From the NCBI GenBank assembly GCA_943908405.1, contig CALTTE010000022.1, forward strand, positions 1 through 24,148: a stretch of 24,148 nucleotides of DNA, in the 5' to 3' direction. The translations under genes were made by a program, and so were the position numbers. The notes under the pieces are model-generated. The model was not told where the DNA came from. It saw only the letters and a list, made by a program, of their open reading frames with translations, and did no database searches. This stretch comes from an uncultured Moraxella sp. (GTDB taxonomy: Bacteria > Pseudomonadota > Gammaproteobacteria > Pseudomonadales > Moraxellaceae). Shown here piece by piece: positions 13,838 through 19,999 of this stretch. Each line of letters begins with the position of its first letter. The stretch's first letter is position 1.

Positions 13838-15346
13838 ATGGCTTTTGCTCAAGTATTTACCCGCTCGGTGGTTGGACTTACTGCCCCGCAAGTATTGGTT
13901 GAAGTGCATTTGTCGCAAGGCTTGCCAGCATTGACCATTGTGGGTTTGCCAGAGGCGGCAGTGCGTGAAAGTAAAGACCGTGTACGTTCGGCAATTATCA
14001 ATACTGGCTATGAATTTCCCAATCGCCGATTAACCATCAATCTTGCCCCTGCTGACCTACCCAAAGAAGGCTCAAGGCTTGATTTGCCCATTTGTATTGG
14101 TATTTTGGCGGCCAGTGAGCAAATTGACCCTAGCGTATTGGCACAATTTGAGTTTGTTGGTGAATTATCCTTAAGTGGTGAGCTTCGGGGGATAACAGGG
14201 TCGCTGGCGATAGCACGAGCCATTGCACTTGCCAAAGCTCATAACCGCACGCTTATTGTTCCTACCCAAAATGCTACCGAAGCCGCCCAAGTGGCAGAGG
14301 TTGATGTACTTGGGGCAAATAGCTTAGATGAGGTGTGTCGTCATCTGGCGTGGGTGAGTGGTCGTAGCCGTAACAAAGATGATTGCCTCGCTGTTACCGC
14401 CCCTGCCCCCAAATCCGCTGATGGGGTGTATCCGCTGGATTTGTCCGATGTTAAGGGGCAGTATTTTGCTCGGCGAGCGTTGGAAATTGCCGCATCTGGA
14501 GGTCATTCATTATTATTCAAAGGACCACCAGGGGCAGGAAAAACACTGATGGCGGCACGATTGCCCAGCATTTTACCACCCCTAAGCAAAGAAGAGGCCT
14601 TGCAAGTTGCCAGTATTTATTCAGTGGCAGGGCTGGCTTATGAATACGGCATACGACCTTATAGACAAGCCCATCACACCATCAGTGCGGCCGCCTTGGT
14701 GGGTGGTGGCTCAAAACCCAAACCCGGTGAGATTACGCTGGCCCATTGTGGCGTACTGTTTTTGGATGAGATGCCAGAATTTGACCGCCGTGTCTTAGAG
14801 GTGTTACGCCAGCCCATAGAGTCTGGACAGATTACCATCAGCCGTGCCAATTCGCAAGTGGATTTTCCTGCCGATTTTCAGCTGGTAGCGGCGATGAATC
14901 CTTGTCCTTGTGGTTATTATGGCGACCCATCAGGTCGTTGCCAATGTAAGCCTGAAGCGGTACGCCGTTATCAAGAAAAAATTTCAGGGCCTATTTTGGA
15001 TCGCATTGATTTGCACGTTAATGTTCCTGCTTTGCCAATGGAGGATCTACAAACCGCCCAAGCTGGCGAGCCGTCTATGGTGGTGCGTGAGCGTGTGATA
15101 CAAGCAAGAAACCGAGCAATCGCCCGCCAAGGCAAAGCCAACAGTGCCTTATCACCAAGCGAGATTGACCGCTATATTGTGTTAGAAAAAAGCGAGCTTG
15201 CCTTACTTGACACTGCCCAAAAACGCCTAAATTTATCGGCAAGAAGCTATCATCGCATTTTGCGAGTGGCACGCACCATCGCCGATTTGGGCAACAGCGA
15301 CAACGTAACTGGGGCACATTTGGCAGAAAGCCTAAGTTATCGTTAA
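13838..15346 (+). CDS. comM: ComM/YifB family Mg-chelatase-like AAA+ helicase
   Basis: ComM is a hexameric helicase that promotes branch migration during natural transformation, widening the integration of incoming DNA; homologues exist in nearly all competent and many other bacteria. The 502-residue protein has the N-terminal Lon-like ChlI domain (residues about 1-165, GLPALTIVGLPEAAVRESKDRVRSAI), the AAA+ core with Walker A GPPGAGKT (229-236) and Walker B GVLFLDEMPEF (305-315), and a cysteine motif CPCGYYGDPSGRCQC (356-370). A C-terminal domain ends with LSARSYHRILRVARTIADL. The ATG at 13838 is preceded by a duplicated ribosome binding segment. Presence fits a naturally transformable organism but does not prove competence. 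Confidence 0.95.
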   Translation: MAFAQVFTRSVVGLTAPQVLVEVHLSQGLPALTIVGLPEAAVRESKDRVRSAIINTGYEFPNRRLTINLAPADLPKEGSRLDLPICIGILAASEQIDPSVLAQFEFVGELSLSGELRGITGSLAIARAIALAKAHNRTLIVPTQNATEAAQVAEVDVLGANSLDEVCRHLAWVSGRSRNKDDCLAVTAPAPKSADGVYPLDLSDVKGQYFARRALEIAASGGHSLLFKGPPGAGKTLMAARLPSILPPLSKEEALQVASIYSVAGLAYEYGIRPYRQAHHTISAAALVGGGSKPKPGEITLAHCGVLFLDEMPEFDRRVLEVLRQPIESGQITISRANSQVDFPADFQLVAAMNPCPCGYYGDPSGRCQCKPEAVRRYQEKISGPILDRIDLHVNVPALPMEDLQTAQAGEPSMVVRERVIQARNRAIARQGKANSALSPSEIDRYIVLEKSELALLDTAQKRLNLSARSYHRILRVARTIADLGNSDNVTGAHLAESLSYR

Positions 15347-15407
15347 GATGAGCTATCATTAAGCTGACTGTTCCTAAAAAATTTGTGATAACTGATATAA
15401 TTAAAAG

Positions 15408-15435
15408 CAAGTACGATTAAACAAGTACGATTAAA
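15408..15435. repeat. 14-bp tandem duplication downstream of comM
   Basis: CAAGTACGATTAAA is repeated exactly at 15408-15421 and 15422-15435 in the gap where comM and gph converge. No clear terminator is seen in that gap. Confidence 0.9.
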
Positions 15436-15569
15436 ATTGGCGACAATCAATCATTTGATGGTTAAGTTTAAATAATCGCTTAATGATAGTTAATGATGAC
15501 TCAATACCCAAACAGCGGTTTTTGTTGTATGGCTGATTGATGCTATTTGAGCAATAAGCCATCACCCAA

Positions 15570-16238
15570 TCAAATCAAATAAGCAACCAATTCACTAAAA
15601 TGGTCAAATACTTGATTGGGGTGGCTGTCTTGGATTGGTACGCCATAATTATAACCATAACTTAAAGCATAAGTAGTGATATTAGCAGCCTGCCCTGCCA
15701 ATATATCGTTTTTACTATCGCCAATCATTATGGCATTGCTACAGTCAAACCCAAGCGTCTGACAAATATGCAACAATGGAGCAGGATCAGGTTTTTTGCT
15801 GGGCAAGCTATCCCCACCGACCACCAGAGCAAATAGCCCCTTCCAATCAAAATAAGACAATATATCGTCCAAAAAAGCCACAGGTTTATTGGTGGCTATG
15901 GCGAGCGTATAGCCGAGCTTGTGTAGCTGTGCTAACCCTGCATCTACCCCCTCAAAAGCAGTACTAAACTCACAGCTGTGATTGGCATAATAAGCCAAAA
16001 AATCACGATACAACCCATCAACATCAATACCACCAATCTTGGGGCAATGAGCTGACTTTTTAGCAACGCTTTGACACAACGCATAAGCCCCATTGCCAAT
16101 CAATTGCCTGATATCATCGCAAGTCTTTGGTGCGATGTTTTGTTGATTTAAGGCAAAATTGACCGCTTGGGTTAAATCAGCAACACTATCTATGAGTGTG
16201 CCATCTAAATCAAAAATAAGTAGTGTTTTTGTTGGCAT
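15570..16238 (-). CDS. gph: HAD-family phosphoglycolate phosphatase
   Basis: The product is a 222-residue cytoplasmic phosphatase that most likely hydrolyses 2-phosphoglycolate, formed during DNA end repair. HAD motif I is FDLDGTLIDS with nucleophile D10 and acid D12; motif II is the Thr in LAIATNKP; motif III/IV is KKPDPAPLLHICQTLG followed by IMIGDSKNDILAGQAA. An alpha-helical cap lies between motifs I and II. The ATG at 16238 is chosen because the longer frame would start with TTG at 16256; neither has a strong ribosome binding site. The fold is certain, the substrate less so, since HAD phosphatases overlap in specificity. Confidence 0.87.
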   Translation of the reverse strand: MPTKTLLIFDLDGTLIDSVADLTQAVNFALNQQNIAPKTCDDIRQLIGNGAYALCQSVAKKSAHCPKIGGIDVDGLYRDFLAYYANHSCEFSTAFEGVDAGLAQLHKLGYTLAIATNKPVAFLDDILSYFDWKGLFALVVGGDSLPSKKPDPAPLLHICQTLGFDCSNAIMIGDSKNDILAGQAANITTYALSYGYNYGVPIQDSHPNQVFDHFSELVAYLI

Positions 16239-16320
16239 TTTATGTGTTATTGGCAAGATTATAAAACAAGAAGATTATAAAAAAGATTATCAAAGCAGGA
16301 TTATAAAAATGAATTTGGAG

Positions 16321-16360
16321 CAATACCTGTCTTTTGCTAACAATACCTGTCTTTTGCTAA
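16321..16360. repeat. Perfect 20-bp tandem duplication
   Basis: The unit CAATACCTGTCTTTTGCTAA occurs at 16321-16340 and again, without any change, at 16341-16360. Confidence 0.98.
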
Positions 16361-16476
16361 ACAGTATTTATTATACCAAAAAACATATTAAAAAAATCAT
16401 ATCAAAATTATTATACCGCAAAAAATATTAGCCATCGCCAACACAACCCAAGACCCACAATTCACGCCCCGAAATC

Positions 16477-16507
16477 ATACCCAAAAACTAATGGCATATT
16501 TGGGTAT
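16477..16507. other. Inverted repeat upstream of the outer membrane barrel gene
   Basis: ATACCCAAA (16477-16485) and TTTGGGTAT (16499-16507) are perfect 9-bp arms around a 13-nt spacer. No T-run follows directly, so a regulator site or cruciform is as likely as a terminator. Confidence 0.45.
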
Positions 16508-16622
16508 TTGATACTGTTTTAATGGCGTTTATCGGTTGTGGTTGTATTTTGGTAAAAATAGATGGCATTTTTATGGATTTTTGGTTATTATATAAAAATT
16601 ATTTTGTAAATCAGGAAATGTT

Positions 16623-17381
16623 ATGAATGCAATAAAATCACTAGGGGCAATCGCTTTGTTTGCCGGTGCTGTTTCTGCCAACGCCGCCTATGACTTTAAC
16701 AGTGGCAAACCTTATGTTGGGGTTAAAGCTGGTCAAGTATCTTTTGTTGACAGATGGAACAATCGAATTGATAACTGGGGTTATGGCGTCTACGGCGGTT
16801 ATGAATTCAATGGCAACGCTGGCTTAGAGTTGGAATACCAACGCACTGCTCCTAAAAATTTAGGTTCTAATGCAGAACTGATAGAAAATGGAACGATTAG
16901 TGCACGCTCAGATATATCTATTGATAGTTATGGGCTGTACGGCTCTTATCGCTATCAGCTTGAATCACTGCCGATTTACCTTAAGGGAAGACTCGGTATC
17001 ACCAAAAATACAGGGACAGCGACCGATTCAATTACCGTTGTGGAAACAACGGAAACAAAAGACGGCGCTAACATCAAAAATCAAACGACAAATAAACAGT
17101 CTTGGGTACTTGAGCAGACAGGACTTGCAGGAGGGATAGGTGTTGGCTATCAAGTCAGCCCATCTGTATCGGTGGAGATTGGCTACAATCGATTGCCCAA
17201 CCCGCAAATCAAAGCAAATCAATTGCCAAAAAATCAAAATACACAAGCTGACAACAATCAAACTAACAACAATCAAGCCAATAGCAATCAAACCACTAAT
17301 AACCAAACTAATACCAGTCAAGAGACTTATATCTTAAGAAATTTGGACGCATTGACACTGGGTGCGACATTTGTCTTTTAA
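16623..17381 (+). CDS. Outer membrane beta-barrel protein with a repetitive surface loop
   Basis: This is a 252-residue secreted barrel of the OmpA-transmembrane/opacity type (PF13505-like). The Sec signal peptide ends at SANA (residue about 21). Alternating amphipathic strands follow (KPYVGVKAGQVSF, WGYGVYGGYEF, AGLELEYQR, SYGLYGSYRYQL, LPIYLKGRLGI, TGLAGGIGVGYQV, SVSVEIGYNR, ALTLGATFVF), eight in all, ending in the C-terminal Phe used for barrel insertion. Between strands seven and eight lies an Asn/Gln/Thr-rich stretch (about residues 197-234) made of five-residue repeats; by topology this loop faces the outside. The ATG has AGGA 7-8 nt upstream. A strong terminator shared with rnr follows. 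I cannot name the exact protein. Confidence 0.88.
   Translation: MNAIKSLGAIALFAGAVSANAAYDFNSGKPYVGVKAGQVSFVDRWNNRIDNWGYGVYGGYEFNGNAGLELEYQRTAPKNLGSNAELIENGTISARSDISIDSYGLYGSYRYQLESLPIYLKGRLGITKNTGTATDSITVVETTETKDGANIKNQTTNKQSWVLEQTGLAGGIGVGYQVSPSVSVEIGYNRLPNPQIKANQLPKNQNTQADNNQTNNNQANSNQTTNNQTNTSQETYILRNLDALTLGATFVF
17250..17324 (+). repeat. Five 15-bp in-frame repeats in a surface loop
   Basis: Units start at 17250, 17265, 17280, 17295 and 17310 and encode DNNQT, NNNQA, NSNQT, TNNQT and NTSQE. The Gln codon CAA is at the same place in each unit. Being a multiple of three, unit changes would alter loop length without a frameshift. Confidence 0.9.
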
Positions 17382-17396
17382 GTTGCTTGATGATTC

Positions 17397-17430
17397 AAAA
17401 AAATAACCGCCTTTAGCGGTTATTTTTTTT
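17397..17430. terminator. Bidirectional terminator overlapping the end of rnr
   Basis: The arms at 17397-17410 and 17416-17429 form a perfect 14-bp stem with loop CTTTA; the T-run extends to 17430. It ends the barrel gene and, in the other direction, rnr. The rnr stop codon (17413-17415) sits in the loop and its last five codons form one arm. Confidence 0.93.
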
Positions 17431-19668
17431 GCGGGGTTTTTTCTTGGGGTTGGACGATGATTTGGGTGATGGTTTGATGGTTTTGATGGGCAAAAAATCA
17501 ATTTGCAACAAATCCATATTGACCCCAGCAACTTTGATATCCATCAAATCACCCAGCCCAAAGCTAATACCATTATCGCCTGTTAATTTTTGCTGCTTCT
17601 CATCATAATGAAAATAGCCCTCGCCCACGTTTGAGATATGCACCAAACCATCAATAAACCATTCAGTTAGGGTAACAAATAGCCCAAAATTGGTAACGCT
17701 ACTTACCACACCGGTGAAGGTTTCGCCAATGTGCTGGCTCATATGATGACATTTGAGCCAGCTTTCTACAAAGCGAGAGGCTTCTTCGGCACGACGTTCG
17801 GTAATGGAGGTCTGCTCGCCTGCCTCTTGTAGGTTTTTGTATAGCGGCGTTTGGGGTTTTTGGTGGGTTACTTTATCTTTGATGGCACGGTGAAGCATCA
17901 AATCAGGATAACGGCGAATGGGTGAGGTAAAATGACTATAAGCCTCATAGGCCAAGCCAAAATGCCCAATATTATCAGGACTGTAATTGGCCTGCATCAT
18001 TGAACGTAGTAGCATACTATGGATACTTACGCTATCAGGGCGGTCGGCGGTGGCTTTGATAATGCGTTGATAATCATCGTGGGTTGGGTTTTCTTCAGGA
18101 AAAGACAGCCCAAATGTTTTGACATAATTGGCAAGGCGTGCCGATTTGGCGTCGTCTGGGCGTTCGTGATTGCGGTACAAAATCGGCAACTCGTGCTTTA
18201 AGGCAAATTCAGCCGCACAGGTATTGGCAAGGAGCATACACTCTTCAATCAGTTTGTGGGCAATACCACGAGTACGCTTGACAATGTCCACAATCTCGCC
18301 ATCTTCACCAAATTTAATATAGCTTTCGGCAGTTTCAAATTCCATTGCCCCACGTTCGGCACGTTGTTCACTTAAGGTTTGATAAAGCTGGTACAGGGTA
18401 TCCACCGATTTACTTACCTCAGGGTTTTGAATCAGCGAATTTGGTAACGTGTCATTGCTTGGGTCATCAAAGTAGGCGTTCACTTGGTTATAAGTTAGTC
18501 GTGCTTTGGAGTGCATTACAGCAGGATAAAAAGCATAATCGGTAACACGCCCTTTGCGTGAGACTTTGATGTCTGCTACCATACACAATCGGTCGGCATT
18601 GGGGTTTAGTGAGCACAGACCATTGGAGAGTACCTCTGGGAGCATTGGAATCACCCGATGGGGGAAATACACCGAGGTACCACGCTCATAAGCGTCTTTA
18701 TCCAAAGCACTGCTTGGGAGAACATAGTGGCTAACATCAGCAATAGCAACCACCACACGATAATTGCCACCTGTGCGTTTTTCGGCAAATACCGCATCAT
18801 CAAAATCTCGGGCATCCTCGCCGTCAATGGTAATAAGTGGCAAGGCTCGTAAATCGGTACGACCCACCAAATCATCATCGCTTGGCACGGTGTAGCTATT
18901 GGCTTGCACGATGGCAGCGTCGCTAAATTCGCTTGGAATGTGGTAATTATGCAAGGCGGTTTCAATGATAAGCTCACGGTCATTGTGATGGTCTAGCACC
19001 TGCAGGATTTTACCCGTAGCAAAAGTTTCATAAGTGGGCCAATCAATAATACCCACTTTAATGGGCGTATCAAGGCTCAAACCCAGCTCGTCAATTACGC
19101 TACCATCAAGACTGATGGGCTGGTGGTGATTGACCCCATCAAGCTCGGCATAAAAATAACCGTCTGTGTCTTTGGCAAGACTGCCGATAAATTCATTTTG
19201 ACTGCGTTTGACCACTTGATTAATTCGCCCTTCAATTTTGCCCCGATAATCGCTAACCGTGGCGGTGGCGATATCGCCGTGAAAGACAAGTCGCATTTGT
19301 TTTTCGTGCAAAAATAAGTCGTTTTGGTCGTCTAGCACCAAAAAACCAAAGCCTTTGGGATTGCTAATCACTTTGCCTGTTACGTTTTTGGGCGGTGGGG
19401 CAATGCTGTAATGAATACCGTCTTGGCGTTCTAATTGCCCATCTCTTAGCATTGCTTTTAAGCGATTGGTTAGGGCAAAAAATCTGTCCTCATCATCAAT
19501 AAAATCAAAATATATCGCCAATGATTCTATATCGGTGGGCTTACCATCATTGATAAGTTTTGCTACCGTTTGCAAAATCAACAGGCGACTTGGTATGGGA
19601 TTTTGGTATTTGCTGGATTCAAGGCTGGCATTGGGGTCTTGCCACGATTCTTTTGGAGATTTTGACAT
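17413..19668 (-). CDS. rnr: Ribonuclease R
   Basis: RNase R is a processive 3'-to-5' exoribonuclease that degrades structured RNA, including rRNA and mRNA fragments. The product is 751 residues (E. coli 813). An N-terminal winged-helix-like region (about 25-90) is followed by cold-shock domains (about 95-240, KGFGFLVLDDQNDLFLHEKQM), the RNB catalytic domain with IDGEDARDFDDAV (about 281-293) carrying the metal-binding Asp residues, and an S1 domain (about 650-735, FTGVVSSVTNFGLFVTL). The end is a short Lys/Arg-rich tail (PKKKPRKKNNR), much shorter than in E. coli. The ribosome binding site is weak; a promoter lies at 19703-19731. The usual rlmB partner is not adjacent. Confidence 0.96.
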   Translation of the reverse strand: MSKSPKESWQDPNASLESSKYQNPIPSRLLILQTVAKLINDGKPTDIESLAIYFDFIDDEDRFFALTNRLKAMLRDGQLERQDGIHYSIAPPPKNVTGKVISNPKGFGFLVLDDQNDLFLHEKQMRLVFHGDIATATVSDYRGKIEGRINQVVKRSQNEFIGSLAKDTDGYFYAELDGVNHHQPISLDGSVIDELGLSLDTPIKVGIIDWPTYETFATGKILQVLDHHNDRELIIETALHNYHIPSEFSDAAIVQANSYTVPSDDDLVGRTDLRALPLITIDGEDARDFDDAVFAEKRTGGNYRVVVAIADVSHYVLPSSALDKDAYERGTSVYFPHRVIPMLPEVLSNGLCSLNPNADRLCMVADIKVSRKGRVTDYAFYPAVMHSKARLTYNQVNAYFDDPSNDTLPNSLIQNPEVSKSVDTLYQLYQTLSEQRAERGAMEFETAESYIKFGEDGEIVDIVKRTRGIAHKLIEECMLLANTCAAEFALKHELPILYRNHERPDDAKSARLANYVKTFGLSFPEENPTHDDYQRIIKATADRPDSVSIHSMLLRSMMQANYSPDNIGHFGLAYEAYSHFTSPIRRYPDLMLHRAIKDKVTHQKPQTPLYKNLQEAGEQTSITERRAEEASRFVESWLKCHHMSQHIGETFTGVVSSVTNFGLFVTLTEWFIDGLVHISNVGEGYFHYDEKQQKLTGDNGISFGLGDLMDIKVAGVNMDLLQIDFLPIKTIKPSPKSSSNPKKKPRKKNNR

Positions 19669-19702
19669 ACATCACTCAAGGTATTATAAATTATAAAGCT
19701 TT

Positions 19703-19731
19703 ATCATATCATAATACGCAAAATAACCCAA
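19703..19731 (-). promoter_or_regulatory. Probable promoter of rnr
   Basis: On the minus strand TTGGGT (19731-19726) and TATGAT (19708-19703) are spaced 17 bp apart. A leader of about 27-30 nt would follow, which also contains two TATAAT-like boxes. Confidence 0.5.
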
Positions 19732-19820
19732 TTTTTGATTAGCTTATTTGTGCGTGGTAGATTTGATCGTTTTATTTATTCGATGATTTTGTTTGAATAT
19801 AGGTCTTTATCTTGCTCTTG

Positions 19821-19850
19821 ATGCTACTTTTTTTAATGCTACTTTTTTTA
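19821..19850. repeat. Perfect 15-bp tandem duplication
   Basis: ATGCTACTTTTTTTA occurs at 19821-19835 and 19836-19850 without change. Each copy carries a T7 run. Confidence 0.95.
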
Positions 19851-19860
19851 TTTATGCCGA

Positions 19861-19907
19861 TTTCAGGTAAGTACCACAAGCACCGTTGCAATACTCAACC
19901 CCTGAAA
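19861..19907. other. Possible hairpin downstream of rapA
   Basis: TTTCAGG (19861-19867) and CCTGAAA (19901-19907) are inverted 7-bp arms around 33 nt; the palindrome GGTAAGTACC (19866-19875) overlaps the first arm. The segment is richer in G and C than its surroundings. Significance is uncertain. Confidence 0.3.
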
Positions 19908-19999
19908 GCGAAATTCATTACCAAAACTCAACATTAAAAACCACAATTTAACACAAACTAAACAAAACCAATTTTTAGCAAACCATCTTGTCAAGCTCA

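Larger units (their letters stand above)
16239..16622. other. Divergent region between gph and the outer membrane barrel gene
   Basis: This 384-bp stretch is very AT-rich. It holds a perfect 20-bp tandem duplication (16321-16360), an inverted repeat (16477-16507), and near the end a TATAAA box (16591-16596) that may be the barrel gene's -10 element. An open frame over 16159-16431 is not convincing. Confidence 0.55.
19669..19999. other. Gap between rapA and rnr
   Basis: This 331-bp AT-rich gap holds the rnr promoter (19703-19731), a perfect 15-bp duplication (19821-19850) and a possible long-loop hairpin (19861-19907). No gene or tRNA is seen. Confidence 0.55.

Noticed and set aside
16159..16431. 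90-codon frame crossing the gph start and the 20-bp duplication
   Set aside because: The first part is antisense to gph and the rest is Lys/Ile-rich translation of AT-rich DNA, with no ribosome binding site.
19861..19920. Possible tRNA between rapA and rnr
   Set aside because: No acceptor stem pairing, T-loop GTTCRA sequence or anticodon arm could be assembled on either strand.
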